This document shows, piece by piece, positions 26,489-35,738 of a stretch of DNA of 64,000 nt (its first letter is position 1; every line of letters begins with the position of its first letter). The notes under the pieces are model-generated. The model searched no databases. It was not told where the DNA came from and worked only from the letters and a program-made list of their open reading frames with translations. Source of the stretch: Pseudomonadota bacterium (GTDB lineage: Archaea > Thermoplasmatota > SW-10-69-26 > JACQPN01 > JAJPHT01); the NCBI GenBank assembly GCA_021325135.1, contig JAJPHT010000029.1, positions 168,144-232,143 on the forward strand, in the 5' to 3' direction. The position numbers and the translations under genes are program-made.

Positions 26489-26776
26489 CCGCGGTTTTGA
26501 TTTCGCGGTGGACGGGGCCTCGTTTCACCCCTCCAGGCGCCCGAGGGCCATCGCTTCAGCCATGGGCGACAGGCCACTCAGGCACCCAACAAGCCCGATT
26601 CGCATTTCTCGGTTGCTTCCAGAATTAATGCCTCAAGATCGCCAGCTTGTGAGATAGAATCACGGAAAACGCGAACACAAAAAAAGAATCACGCTTCTTC
26701 CGTACAAGGCAGGTGAACCCCCCGGTGACACGCGAAACCGTATGCCCGCGGGGGTGGGCTTGGCGGTCCGGAGGCC
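26489..26776. other. gene-free AT-richer stretch
   Basis: No convincing gene. Base composition drops to near balanced around 26590-26710, with homopolymer A runs (aaaaaaag near 26680) and a short direct repeat gaatcacg at about 26658 and 26688. It lies between the recombinase-AbrB module and the next secreted-protein gene, so it could hold the far end of an integrated element or a promoter. No tRNA or long terminal repeat is visible. Confidence 0.4.
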
Positions 26777-26779
26777 GTG

Positions 26780-27274
26780 ATGCGAGTGCGAGCCAGGTGG
26801 ATCGCCGTTGCGCTGGCCTTGCTCCTTCTCTTCCCGCTGGCGGGGGGCGAGTCCGGCTCGCACCTGACGCGGCGGGTCACGCAGCTGGTGGCCAGTCCGA
26901 CGCCCGTCGCGGGCGTGACGCTCCTGGACGACGCCCATGCGTGGCGCGTCGACCTGCCCGTGGGCGTGTGCGTCATGGTGGTCGCGCACGAGGCGGGCTT
27001 GGCCCCCTTCGTGCTGCGCGCGGCGAACGGGGATGACGCGGTGGACACCCCCAACCCCGGGTTCGACCAGTCGCTGGTCCTCCCGGCGCCCGTGAGCGCG
27101 CCCGGGTCGTGGACCGTGACGCTGGACCCCGTGGCCGGCGGGCCCGTGGACGTGATGCTCTCGTTCGACGGGCGCTACGTGGACTGCGCCGCCAGCGCCC
27201 CCGCCTCGTTCTCCCTGTGGGACGTGTCCCGCGCGCCCCCGTGCGTGGACGGCGCCGGAGCGTGCCTTCCTTGA
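26780..27274 (+). CDS. hypothetical secreted protein
   Basis: About 164 residues. N-terminal signal sequence (RARWIAVALALLLLFPLAG) followed by a beta-rich domain with Cys residues (GVCVMVV, YVDCAAS, PPCVDGAGAC) that could pair in the oxidising exterior. No family recognised. A GTG lies one codon before the chosen ATG. The C-terminal end overlaps the start of the PKD-domain gene, suggesting co-translation. Confidence 0.65.
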   Translation: MRVRARWIAVALALLLLFPLAGGESGSHLTRRVTQLVASPTPVAGVTLLDDAHAWRVDLPVGVCVMVVAHEAGLAPFVLRAANGDDAVDTPNPGFDQSLVLPAPVSAPGSWTVTLDPVAGGPVDVMLSFDGRYVDCAASAPASFSLWDVSRAPPCVDGAGACLP

Positions 27275-30200
27275 CGCGCCGCGGCTGGATGGCCCTCGCC
27301 TTCGCGGGGCTGCTCCTCGCCGCGTCGCTGCCCCTGGTCCTGGGCGGCGCGGGGTCGCGCCTCGCGGCGTTCCTCGTGGACCCCGCGGCGCCCGGCGCGC
27401 TGCCCGCCCCGCCGACCATCCGCCTCGACGCGCCCGCGCCGGGCGAGGGCGTCGGCCCCGCGGTGACGCTGGCCGGCGAGGCGCGCGCGACGCCCGGCGG
27501 CGCGGTGCAGGATATCGAACTGCGCGTGGACGGCGGCCGCTGGGCCAGCCTGCCCGACGCGCCGCGCGGCGCGCCCGCGGTGCCCTTCCGCGCGGACCTG
27601 GACCTCGACCCGGGCGACCATCTTCTCGAAGTGCGCGCCTGGGACGGCGCCTCCTTCTCCCTGCCCGCCCGATCTCTCGTCCGCGCGGGCGCGACGCCCG
27701 CCCCCACCGTCGCCATCGTGACGCCCGCGGACGGCTCGGGCCTCGCCTCGGGCGACGCCACGGTGACGGGCACGCTGCGCAACGGCCCCGCCCGCGTCGT
27801 CGTCGAGGCGGCGGGCGCCACCACGGACGCCACCGTCGAGGGCTCCGTGTGGCGCGCGAAGGTCGCCCTGCCCCCCGGCGTCTCCTCCATCGTCGCGCGC
27901 GCCATCGCGTCCCAGGAGAGCCTCCCCGCCCGCGCTACGGTCTCCGTGGGCGGCCCCACCCTCGCGGTGGTCGCGCCCCAGGAGGGGGACGCGTTCGGCT
28001 CGGCGGGCGATCCCACCTGTTCGTGCGTGCTCGTGGCGGGCGCCGTCTCCCCCGACGCGGCGCGCGTCGAGGCCTCGCTGGACGGCGAGCCCGCCGCCAA
28101 CGCCACCCTGGAGGGCGCCTCCTTCTCGTGGCGCATCCCCATGGATTCCCTCGTCTCGGGGCCCCACCGCGTCGCGCTGATGCCCGTCTCCGCCGCGGGC
28201 GCGCCGGGGGCCCCGCGCGAGGTCCGCTTCCTGGCGCGCACGCCTCGCGTCGTGGCCGTGACGGGCGACGAAGCCCCGCGCCTCACGGGCACGCCCCTCT
28301 CCTTCTCCCTCGCGGGCAACGCCACCGCGCGCTGGACGCTGGACGGCGCGCCCGCGGGCGAGGGCCCCTCGGTTGATATCACCCTCGCGTCGCCCGGCCC
28401 GCACGCGCTGAGCGCCGCGACGGAGGACGGTCGGGGGCGCCCCGCCACCGCGGAGGTCCCGCTTCTCGCCCTCAACCGCCCTCCCATCGCGGCGCTCCAC
28501 GCCCAGGCGGGCCTCGCGGTGGCGGACACGCCGTTCCGCGCCGAGGCCTCCGACCCGGACGGCTCCGTGGCGCGCTACGCGTGGGAGTTCGGCGACGGAT
28601 CGGCCACCACCACCACCTCGGGCCCTGAGACGATGCACCGCTACGCCTCCGAGGGGCTTTACCGGGCGAACCTCACCATCTTCGACGACCTTGGCGCCGC
28701 GAGCCCCGTCGCCACGCTCCTCGTCGCCATCGCCAACGCGCCCCCCGTCGCGTCCTTCTGGCACGAGCCCGACGCGCCCACCGTCTTCGACGACGCGCAG
28801 TTCACCGACGCGTCGCAGGACCCCGAGGGCGCGCTGGTGGCCCGCCACTGGGACTTCGGCGACGGCGCCACCGCCGAGGGCGCGTTCGCGACGCACCGCT
28901 TCGCGACGCGGGGCGATCACACCGTCACGCTGCGCGTGGAGGACGCCGCGGGCGCCGCGGCCATCGCCACGCAGGTCGTCCACGTGCAGGACGTCGCGCC
29001 GCAGCCCGCCTTCACGTGGTCGCCCCTGGCGCCCCGCGCCGGCGAGGAGGTGGCCTTCGCCGACGCCTCGCGCAAGCCCGACGGCGCCATCGTCGACTGG
29101 AGCTGGAGCTTCGGCGGCCGCGGCCCCCTGGCGACGCACGCGTTCCCCGCCCCTGGCGCTTATGATATCACGCTGAACGTCACCGATGACTTCGGCCAGC
29201 GCGCGTCGGCCACGAGGACGATCCGCGTCGGCGACGCCGCGCCCGAGGTGCGCGCCATCCTGGCCGACCCCGCGCGCCCCCTTGCGCGGCAGCCCGTCGC
29301 GTTCCGCGCGCTGGCCAACGACGCCCTGGGCGCCATCGCGTCGCTCCGCTGGGACTTCGGCGACGGCAACGCGTCCGACGCGATGGCGCCCACGCACGCC
29401 TACGCCCGCAGCGGGTCCTACCGGGTCGCGGTCCTCGCCACGAGCCCCGCCAACGTCACCGCGCTCGCCAACGTGACGATCGCGGTGGAGGACGCTCCGC
29501 CCGTCGCGCGGCTCGACGCGCCCGGCGGCGAGGCCGGCGATCCGCTGGTCCTGGACGGCTCGGGAAGCGCGGACCCGGACGGCCGCGTCGCGCGCTACGT
29601 GTTCGATGCCGATGGCGACGGCCTCCCCGACTGCGACGGCCCCTCGCCGCGCTGCTCCTTCGCCTACCCCGCCGCGGGGCTCTACCTGGCGAACCTCACC
29701 GTGCAGGACGACGAGGGCGCCACCGCCAGCGACACGCTCGCGGTGGCGATCCTCGCCGCGCCCCCCGAGAAGGCGCCGCCCCAGGTCGTCGTCCAGAAGC
29801 CCCTTCCCGGCTCCGCGCTCTCGGGGCCGACGGTCCTCTCGGGCGTCGCCACGGGCAACCGCAGCGTCGTGTCCGTCGACGCGCAGCTTCGAACCGGCTC
29901 GCGGGCCCTCGCGCTGGGCGTCGCGCCCTGGATGCCCGCGCAGGGGATCGCGCCCTGGCGGCTCGCGCTGGACACCGCGGCATTCCCCGACGGGCCCTAC
30001 ACGCTGGTCGTGCGCGCGACCGACTCCGCGGGCGTGCAGGGCTTCGCCTTCGTGCCGGTAGAGATCCGCAACGGCCCGCAGGAGACGCCCCTCGCGCTGC
30101 GCATCGCCAACGCGCCCCTGGACCCGGTGGGCCCCGACTACGACCTCGAAGGGAGCGCGTACCACCCGCAGGGCGTGAGCGCGGTGCGCTGGCGCATGGA

Positions 30201-30771
30201 CGAGGGCCCCTGGAGCGACCCCGACGGGCCGCCCCAGGCGTTCACGCTCCCGCTGCGCGGCCTCCTTCCGGGCCTCCACGTCGTGGTCGTGGACGCCTAC
30301 CACGGCGTCTCCGAGAAGCGCGAGGCCACGGTGGAGGTGCGCGTCGCCTCGCCGCCCCCCGCGCTGGCGGTGGACGAGCCGCCGGGCCCCCTGGCGTATG
30401 GCCTCCTGCACGCCGCGGGGCGCACGGTGGGCAACGGCTCGGTGGAGTGGCGCCTGGACAGCGGCGTCTGGCGGAGGGTCGACGCGACGGGCCCCGAGTG
30501 GCGCCTCGACGCGCCCACGGGCGACCTGCCCGCCGGCCGGCACGCCCTCTCGCTGCGCGCCGTGGGGCCCGAGGGCGCCGCGGGCGACGCGAGGACGTGG
30601 AGCGTCAAGGTCGTGCGCGCCGTGGGCGACTCGCGCTTCGCCGGCTGGGGCGCCGAGGAGATCGACGGTCCGGCTCCTGCGCCCGAGCGCCGCGCGCCCC
30701 TGGACCTCATGGCACCCCTCGCGGCGCTGGCGCTGGCGGCCGCGTTCGGCGCCGCCCGGAGAAGGCTTTAG
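27262..30771 (+). CDS. PKD-domain surface protein
   Basis: About 1170 residues. N-terminal signal (RRGWMALAFAGLLLAASLPL), then Ig-like modules, then several PKD domains marked by WEFGDGSATT, WDFGDGATAE, WSFGGRGPL and WDFGDGNASD, then more Ig-like modules, and a C-terminal hydrophobic helix ending AARRRL that would anchor it in the membrane. Likely an extracellular adhesin or S-layer-associated protein. Start is GTG 27262 or TTG 27271, both overlapping the end of the upstream gene; ATG 27289 would remove the positive N-terminal residues of the signal. Contains two TGATATCA sites (28374, 29163). Confidence 0.88.
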   Translation: MPSLTRRGWMALAFAGLLLAASLPLVLGGAGSRLAAFLVDPAAPGALPAPPTIRLDAPAPGEGVGPAVTLAGEARATPGGAVQDIELRVDGGRWASLPDAPRGAPAVPFRADLDLDPGDHLLEVRAWDGASFSLPARSLVRAGATPAPTVAIVTPADGSGLASGDATVTGTLRNGPARVVVEAAGATTDATVEGSVWRAKVALPPGVSSIVARAIASQESLPARATVSVGGPTLAVVAPQEGDAFGSAGDPTCSCVLVAGAVSPDAARVEASLDGEPAANATLEGASFSWRIPMDSLVSGPHRVALMPVSAAGAPGAPREVRFLARTPRVVAVTGDEAPRLTGTPLSFSLAGNATARWTLDGAPAGEGPSVDITLASPGPHALSAATEDGRGRPATAEVPLLALNRPPIAALHAQAGLAVADTPFRAEASDPDGSVARYAWEFGDGSATTTTSGPETMHRYASEGLYRANLTIFDDLGAASPVATLLVAIANAPPVASFWHEPDAPTVFDDAQFTDASQDPEGALVARHWDFGDGATAEGAFATHRFATRGDHTVTLRVEDAAGAAAIATQVVHVQDVAPQPAFTWSPLAPRAGEEVAFADASRKPDGAIVDWSWSFGGRGPLATHAFPAPGAYDITLNVTDDFGQRASATRTIRVGDAAPEVRAILADPARPLARQPVAFRALANDALGAIASLRWDFGDGNASDAMAPTHAYARSGSYRVAVLATSPANVTALANVTIAVEDAPPVARLDAPGGEAGDPLVLDGSGSADPDGRVARYVFDADGDGLPDCDGPSPRCSFAYPAAGLYLANLTVQDDEGATASDTLAVAILAAPPEKAPPQVVVQKPLPGSALSGPTVLSGVATGNRSVVSVDAQLRTGSRALALGVAPWMPAQGIAPWRLALDTAAFPDGPYTLVVRATDSAGVQGFAFVPVEIRNGPQETPLALRIANAPLDPVGPDYDLEGSAYHPQGVSAVRWRMDEGPWSDPDGPPQAFTLPLRGLLPGLHVVVVDAYHGVSEKREATVEVRVASPPPALAVDEPPGPLAYGLLHAAGRTVGNGSVEWRLDSGVWRRVDATGPEWRLDAPTGDLPAGRHALSLRAVGPEGAAGDARTWSVKVVRAVGDSRFAGWGAEEIDGPAPAPERRAPLDLMAPLAALALAAAFGAARRRL

Positions 30772-30794
30772 CCGAGGCCGCGCGTCGTGCACGC

Positions 30795-33365
30795 GTGGAC
30801 GGCGATCCCCTCGCGCTCCTCCACCCGCCCCTCGCGCGGTGGTTCCGCGAGACGCTGGGCGCCCCCACCCCCGCCCAGGCGCAGGCCATCCCCGCCCTCG
30901 CGCGCGGCGAGCACGTCCTCGTCTCCAGCCCCACCGGCAGCGGCAAGACGCTGGCGGGCTTCCTCGTCCTTCTCAGCGACCTCGCGCGCCTCGCGCAGGA
31001 GGGCGCGCTGGAGCCGCGCCCCCACGCCGTGTACGTCTCGCCGCTGAAGGCCCTCGCGCACGACGTGGCGCGCAACCTCCAGCGCCCCCTGGAAGGCATG
31101 GCCGCGGAGCACGCGCGCCTGGGGCTTCCCGACCCGGGCATCCGCGTCGCGATCCGCACCGGCGACACGCCCCCCTCCGAGCGCGCCCGGCAGCTTCGCG
31201 CGCCGCCGCACGTCGTCGTCACGACCCCCGAGTCGCTGGCCCTTCTGCTATCGTCCGAAGGCTGGAGGCGCCACCTGCGGAGCGTGCGCTGGGTCGTCGT
31301 GGACGAGATCCACGACCTGGCGGCCTCCAAGCGCGGCGCGCACCTCTCGCTCCTGCTGGAGCGCCTCGACGCGCTGGCCTCGTCGCCGCCCGTCCGCGTA
31401 GGCCTTTCCGCCACGGCGTCGCCCCTGGACGAGGTGGCGCGCTTCCTGGCGGGCGGCCGCCCCGCGCGCGTCGTGGAGGTCCCGCCACAGGGCCCCATGG
31501 AGATCGCCCTCGAGCTTGCGATGGAGGACCCGGTGCGGGCGCGCTTCGACCAGGTGGAGGCCGCGCTGGTGGAGCGCATCCGCGGCATCGTCGAGGCGCA
31601 CCGCACGACGCTGGTCTTCGTCAACACGCGCCAGCGCGCCGAGTCGCTGGCGCTCAAGCTCCACGCCGCCATGGGAGACGCCGAGGCGCCCAGCGAGGCG
31701 AGCGCGGACCCCGAGTTCCCCGACGAGGAGCCGGCGCCCTCCGTCGCGACGCACCACGGCAGCATGAGCCGCGAGGCGCGCCTCGTGGTGGAGGAGCGCC
31801 TGAAGCGCCAGCAGGTTCGCTGCGTCGTCGCCAGCAGCAGCCTGGAGCTGGGCATCGACGTCGCGGGCGTCGACCACGTCGTGCTGCTGGGCAGCCCCAA
31901 GGGCGTCGCGCGCACGCTCCAGCGGGTGGGCCGCAGCGGCCACTTCGTGGGGGGCGTGCCGCGCGCCACGCTCCTGCTGCGCGACCCCGCCGACGTGCCC
32001 GAGGCCGTCGCGCTGCGCGCCCTCGCGCTGGCCCGCGCCCCCGAGCCGCTCTCCCTCCCCGATGCGCCCCTGGACGTGCTCTCCCAGCACGTCGCGGCCG
32101 TCGCGCTGGAGGGCCCGCAGCGCGTGGACGACGCGTGGGCCCTCGCGCGCCGCTCGTGGTGCTATCGAAACGTCTCCCGGGACGAGTTCGCGCGCCTCGT
32201 CGCCCGGCAGCCGTGGGTCCGCCTTGAGGGCGACGCCTTCCACGCCCGCCGCGGCGCGCGCCAGGTCGTGCTCACGCACACGGGGACGATCCCGGACGCG
32301 GGCCGCGTGCGCGTGCTGGAGGAGGGGCGCTTCGTGGGCGAGGTCGAGGAGGCGTTCGTCGAGACGCTGGAGCCCGGCGACGTCTTCCGCCTGGGCGGCT
32401 CCACCTGGCGCGCGCTGCGCGCCGCGGGCATGGCGCTCCACGTCGAGGCCGCCCGCGGGAAGGACGCCACCGTGCCCGACTGGCGCGGCGAGGGGCTTGG
32501 CATGACGCCCCTCCTGGCCCGCGCCACGCGCGACCTCCTCCAGACGCCAGAAGCCATTCAAAATCATCTAAAGAACGATTCTTCCGTGACTCAGAATGGC
32601 TTCCAGCGTTGGAGCGCCCAGCCGGGATTCGACGCCCAGGAGGGCGACGTGGAGGCCTTCCTGGACGACGACGGGCGCCGCGCGCTGGTGGTCCACCTGG
32701 TGGCGGGCCGGCGCGTGAACGAGGCGCTGGCCCGCGCGCTGGCCGCCCGCCTGGAGCTGCGCCTTGTGGAGCGCGTCGACGCGCAGGCCAGCGACCTGGG
32801 CTTCGCGCTCCTCGCGCCGCGCCGCTGGAAGCCGACACCGCGCGCGCTGGCCGACCTGCTGCGCGACCCCCTGGAGCCCTCGCTGCGCGCCGCGCTGGCG
32901 GGCTCCGAGCTTCTGCGGCGCCGCTTCCGCCACGTCGCGACGCGCATGCTCCTCGTCCTGCGCCGCGAGGGCGTCCCCCTGGGCCAGCGGCAGCGCGAGG
33001 CCAACGGCCTGCTGGCGCGCCTCCAGGAGGAGGAGCCCGACCACCCGGCCCCGGTGGAGGCGTGGCGCGAGACGCTGCGCCACGCGCTGGACCTTGACGG
33101 CGCCGAGCGGGCGCGCGAAGGGCTCGCGGCGCGGCTCTCCTGGGTGCCCGAAGGCCCCGCGAGCCCGCGCGCCATCCGCGTGCTCGCGCAGATGACCGAC
33201 CCCGAAGGGCACGCGCGCATCCGCGACGCGGAGGAGACGGCGCGCGCGTTTCCGAGAGAAGGAGGCAAGGGCGTCCCGCGGCGGTTTGGGGAGGCTGTGG
33301 AAAATGGACCGCAGGACGCCTCGCGCCCGGAGGGCGCGACCTCGATCGACCCTACGTCCTCCTGA
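30795..33365 (+). CDS. lhr: Lhr-type ATP-dependent helicase
   Basis: About 856 residues, superfamily 2 helicase of the archaeal Lhr family (DNA repair, RNA:DNA unwinding). Motifs: SSPTGSGKTLAGF (Walker A), VVVDEIHDL (motif II), VGLSATAS (III), ASSSLELGIDV (V), LQRVGRSGH (VI), then the Lhr winged-helix and core domains. GTG 30795 is the first start giving the family's N-terminus (LLHPPLARWF). Odd point: residues encoded by 32550-32603 (EAIQNHLKNDSSVTQNGF) are AT-rich, in frame, and form a nested palindrome at DNA level. Confidence 0.93.
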   Translation: MDGDPLALLHPPLARWFRETLGAPTPAQAQAIPALARGEHVLVSSPTGSGKTLAGFLVLLSDLARLAQEGALEPRPHAVYVSPLKALAHDVARNLQRPLEGMAAEHARLGLPDPGIRVAIRTGDTPPSERARQLRAPPHVVVTTPESLALLLSSEGWRRHLRSVRWVVVDEIHDLAASKRGAHLSLLLERLDALASSPPVRVGLSATASPLDEVARFLAGGRPARVVEVPPQGPMEIALELAMEDPVRARFDQVEAALVERIRGIVEAHRTTLVFVNTRQRAESLALKLHAAMGDAEAPSEASADPEFPDEEPAPSVATHHGSMSREARLVVEERLKRQQVRCVVASSSLELGIDVAGVDHVVLLGSPKGVARTLQRVGRSGHFVGGVPRATLLLRDPADVPEAVALRALALARAPEPLSLPDAPLDVLSQHVAAVALEGPQRVDDAWALARRSWCYRNVSRDEFARLVARQPWVRLEGDAFHARRGARQVVLTHTGTIPDAGRVRVLEEGRFVGEVEEAFVETLEPGDVFRLGGSTWRALRAAGMALHVEAARGKDATVPDWRGEGLGMTPLLARATRDLLQTPEAIQNHLKNDSSVTQNGFQRWSAQPGFDAQEGDVEAFLDDDGRRALVVHLVAGRRVNEALARALAARLELRLVERVDAQASDLGFALLAPRRWKPTPRALADLLRDPLEPSLRAALAGSELLRRRFRHVATRMLLVLRREGVPLGQRQREANGLLARLQEEEPDHPAPVEAWRETLRHALDLDGAERAREGLAARLSWVPEGPASPRAIRVLAQMTDPEGHARIRDAEETARAFPREGGKGVPRRFGEAVENGPQDASRPEGATSIDPTSS
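32550..32603. repeat. 54-bp nested palindrome inside lhr coding sequence
   Basis: Outer arms GAAGCCATTC (32550-32559) and GAATGGCTTC (32594-32603), inner arms AAGAA (32571-32575) and TTCTT (32579-32583), with coinciding centres. It is far richer in A and T than its flanks. Length is 18 codons and the frame is kept. Confidence 0.65.
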
Positions 33366-33447
33366 GGATAAACCTTCGCGGCGGGAGGCCTCGCAGGCAA
33401 GCGCGACGCGTCGGGACCTTTAAGGGGCGGAGGCCGTACCCGATTTC

Positions 33448-33759
33448 GTGCAGGCCGAAGGCCACCCCTTCCGGATGCGGGTCCACCGCCAGGGGCGCGA
33501 GGTGCTCGTGGCGGTGAGCGACGCGACACTCGTGGGGAAGGAGTTCCGCGAGGGCAACATGCGCCTCCTCGTGAGCGAGCACTTCTACGGCACGGAGCAC
33601 GCCGACGCCATGGAGGTGCTCCGCCAGCTGGCCGGCTGCACCATCGCCAACCTCGTGGGCGTCGGCGCCGTGACGCTGGCGATCCAGCACGGCTACGTGG
33701 ACCCGGAGAACGTGCTGGACATCGACGGCGTGCCCCACGCCCAGATGTGCACAGCGTGA
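33448..33759 (+). CDS. DUF424 family protein
   Basis: 103 residues of the archaea-specific DUF424 family. Recognisable pattern: REVLVAVSDATLVGKEFREG, EHFYGTEHAD, CTIANLVGVGAVTLAIQHGYV and the C-terminal DIDGVPHAQM. Its position just before an NMD3-like gene and after Lhr suggests translation or RNA metabolism. GTG start 27 bp after a TTTAAGG TATA-like box at 33417-33425, so probably leaderless. Confidence 0.9.
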   Translation: MQAEGHPFRMRVHRQGREVLVAVSDATLVGKEFREGNMRLLVSEHFYGTEHADAMEVLRQLAGCTIANLVGVGAVTLAIQHGYVDPENVLDIDGVPHAQMCTA

Positions 33760-33827
33760 TAGCAGCTATCAAAAAGAAACGATAGCAAAATGAAAAGATA
33801 GCAAATCAAACTCGATATCAGATATCA
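33757..33827. promoter_or_regulatory. GATAGC/GATATC motif cluster before nmd3
   Basis: AT-rich promoter strip with GATAGC-A-GCTATC (33758-33770), the composite AGCTATCAAAA-N6-GATAGCA (33764-33787), another GATAGC (33797-33802) and a direct repeat GATATCA-GATATCA (33814-33827). The first motif overlaps the stop codon of the DUF424 gene. The composite has the same 18 fixed positions and 6-nt spacer as the one at 20472-20495. Confidence 0.65.
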
Positions 33828-33837
33828 AACGGTCGTT

Positions 33838-34884
33838 ATGTTCTGCGTCGTCTGCGGGAAGGAGAAGCCCATGGAGGAGCTGCGCGGAGGCGTCTGCGCG
33901 GCGTGCTACCTCGAGAAGAACGTCCTCGCCTCCGTGCGCGAGAACGTCGACCTGGAGGTGTGCGTCCACTGCCACGCCCGCAAGCGCGGCGAGGTCTGGG
34001 TGGAGGGGCACGGCGGCATGGAGCCCATCGTGGAGGACGCCGTGCGCGAGGCCGTCCAGTGGGCCAAGGTCGTCGAGCGCCCCCGCGCGCAGATCGAGAT
34101 CGTGCCCGAGGACGAGCGCAACTTCACCGTCCACGTGCGCGCCACCGGCGTCGCGGAGGGCGTCCCCTTCGACTCCGCGCTCAGGACGCGCGCCCGCGTC
34201 AAGAACGGCACCTGCCTGCGATGCAGCCGCGTCCAGGGGGGCTACTACGAGGCCATCGTGCAGATCCGCCGCACGAAGCGCGCCATCGGCAAGGAGGAGA
34301 TGCGCGCGCTCAAGTCGCTGGCCAGCCGCTTCATCGAGCGCGTCGTGAGCGAGGGCGACCGCAACGCGTTCGTGCTGCGCGACGAGGAGGTGGACCGCGG
34401 CCTGGACGTCTACATGGGCACGACCAACTCGGGCCGCATGCTCGCCAAGCAGATCGCGCAGGAGTTCGGCGGCAAGACCACCGAGCACGCCAAGACCGTG
34501 GGCCAGAAGGACGGCCTCGACCTCGTGCGCATGACCTTCGCCGTCCGCCTCCCCGAGTACCAGGCCGGCGACGTCGTCGTGGTCAAGGAGGAGCCCGCGC
34601 AGATCACCAGCGTCGGCGCCAAGACCGTGCAGGCCCTCGACCTGCGCACCGGCCGCCTGAAGCACATCGACCGCGACGCGGTGGACAAGGCCCTCGTGCT
34701 GCGCCGCGAGGACGCCCTGGACGCCGTCGTCGTCGCGGACCTGGGCGCCGAGCTTCAGCTCCTCGACCCCGTCACCTACGCCACCGTCAACGTGATCCGC
34801 CCCGAGGGGACGGACTCCGTGGGCGAGACGGTGAAGGTGCTGCGCCACGAGGGCGAGCTTCTCGTGCTGAGGCCGACGCGCTGA
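33838..34884 (+). CDS. NMD3-related 60S-type export/maturation protein
   Basis: 348 residues of the archaeal NMD3 family. N-terminal zinc fingers are CVVCGKE...CAACY and CVHCHARKRG, followed by CLRC. Then comes the conserved body with RNFTVHVRATG, YYEAIVQIRR, DVYMGTTNSGRMLAKQI and RMTFAVRLPEYQAGDVV. Eukaryotic NMD3 acts in large-subunit maturation and export; archaea keep the N-terminal part. ATG lies after the GATATCA repeats. Confidence 0.93.
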   Translation: MFCVVCGKEKPMEELRGGVCAACYLEKNVLASVRENVDLEVCVHCHARKRGEVWVEGHGGMEPIVEDAVREAVQWAKVVERPRAQIEIVPEDERNFTVHVRATGVAEGVPFDSALRTRARVKNGTCLRCSRVQGGYYEAIVQIRRTKRAIGKEEMRALKSLASRFIERVVSEGDRNAFVLRDEEVDRGLDVYMGTTNSGRMLAKQIAQEFGGKTTEHAKTVGQKDGLDLVRMTFAVRLPEYQAGDVVVVKEEPAQITSVGAKTVQALDLRTGRLKHIDRDAVDKALVLRREDALDAVVVADLGAELQLLDPVTYATVNVIRPEGTDSVGETVKVLRHEGELLVLRPTR

Positions 34885-34887
34885 GCG

Positions 34888-34938
34888 CACGCCCGTGCAC
34901 GGGCGTGCACGGGTGCGCCCGGGCGTGCACGCCCGGCC
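34888..34938. repeat. GC-rich palindromic tract after nmd3
   Basis: Contains repeated cgtgcac words inside two self-complementary blocks (about 34890-34912 and CCGGGCGTGCACGCCCGG around 34919-34936). It separates nmd3 from the convergent creatininase gene and probably terminates transcription from both sides. Confidence 0.45.
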
Positions 34939-34957
34939 CCGCCCGTCTCCGCCCGCC

Positions 34958-35680
34958 CTACCCCTCCCGCAGCGCCTTCGCCAGCCGCTCGACGATCCAC
35001 GCGTTCGCGGCCTTGCCCAGCGCTTCGGACGCGAGCGTGGGGTCGCCCATGACGCCCTCGGGAAAGTGGCGCTCCGCGTGGGCCTCCACGAGGAAGTCCG
35101 GGAACTCGACGCGGTGCGTGCGGCCGCGGCCGTGCACGAGGTCGGGCCGGATGGCCAGCAGGCGCGAGGTCTCCAGCGCCCCGGCGTGGCCGTCCCAGCG
35201 CGGGACGTCGACGCCGGCCGCGGCGCGCGCGTCGAAGTCGTCCAGCAGCTCGTAGTCCGAGAGGACCCAGACGCGCATCGCGGGGTCCGTCTCCAGGTGC
35301 TCCTCGGCGGCGAGCTTGAGCGCGCGCATGTGCGCGCCCCCCGCGTGCCCGCTCACGAATGCGACCCGCTTGATGCCGTGGCGTTGGCAGTCCGCGAGGA
35401 TGTCCCGCGCGATGGCGCGCAGCGTGTCGAAGCGGAGGCTGAAGCTGCCGGGGAAGTTCCGGGTGGAGGAGCAGTTCCCGTAGGCGAGGAGCGGCGCCAC
35501 GAGCGCGCCCACGCGCTCGGCCACGAGGTCGCACGTGTGCTGCGCCTGGATGCTGTCCGCGTCCAGGGGCAGGTGCGGGCCGTGTTCCTCCACGATGCCC
35601 ACGGGCACGAGGAGCGGGGGCTTGGGGGCGAGGGCGGCGAACGCGGGGCTCGTCAGGTCGCCCAGGCGCACGGGAGGCAT
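34958..35680 (-). CDS. creatininase-family amidohydrolase (possible ArfB)
   Basis: About 240 residues. Metal-site motifs: VGIVEEHGPHLPLDADS, the YGNCSSTRNFPGSFSL segment, VSGHAGGAHM (in place of the usual NGHGGN) and HAGALETSRLL. In archaea this family includes ArfB, the formylamide hydrolase of riboflavin and F420 synthesis, as well as enzymes of unknown role. No neighbour settles which applies. ATG 35680 chosen because the upstream extension is Arg/Pro-rich and overlaps the divergent promoter. Confidence 0.85.
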   Translation of the reverse strand: MPPVRLGDLTSPAFAALAPKPPLLVPVGIVEEHGPHLPLDADSIQAQHTCDLVAERVGALVAPLLAYGNCSSTRNFPGSFSLRFDTLRAIARDILADCQRHGIKRVAFVSGHAGGAHMRALKLAAEEHLETDPAMRVWVLSDYELLDDFDARAAAGVDVPRWDGHAGALETSRLLAIRPDLVHGRGRTHRVEFPDFLVEAHAERHFPEGVMGDPTLASEALGKAANAWIVERLAKALREG

Positions 35681-35738
35681 GGGGGCGCACTCCCGCGGGC
35701 GCGCAAACCCTTTGTGGCCCCCGCGCGCTGGCCGCGCC

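Noticed and set aside
27175..30792. 1205-residue minus frame over the PKD protein
   Set aside because: Antisense shadow of a GC-rich gene; no recognisable domain.
34888..34938. CRISPR-like repeats near nmd3
   Set aside because: Overlapping palindromic words without regular spacers; no Cas genes in the window.
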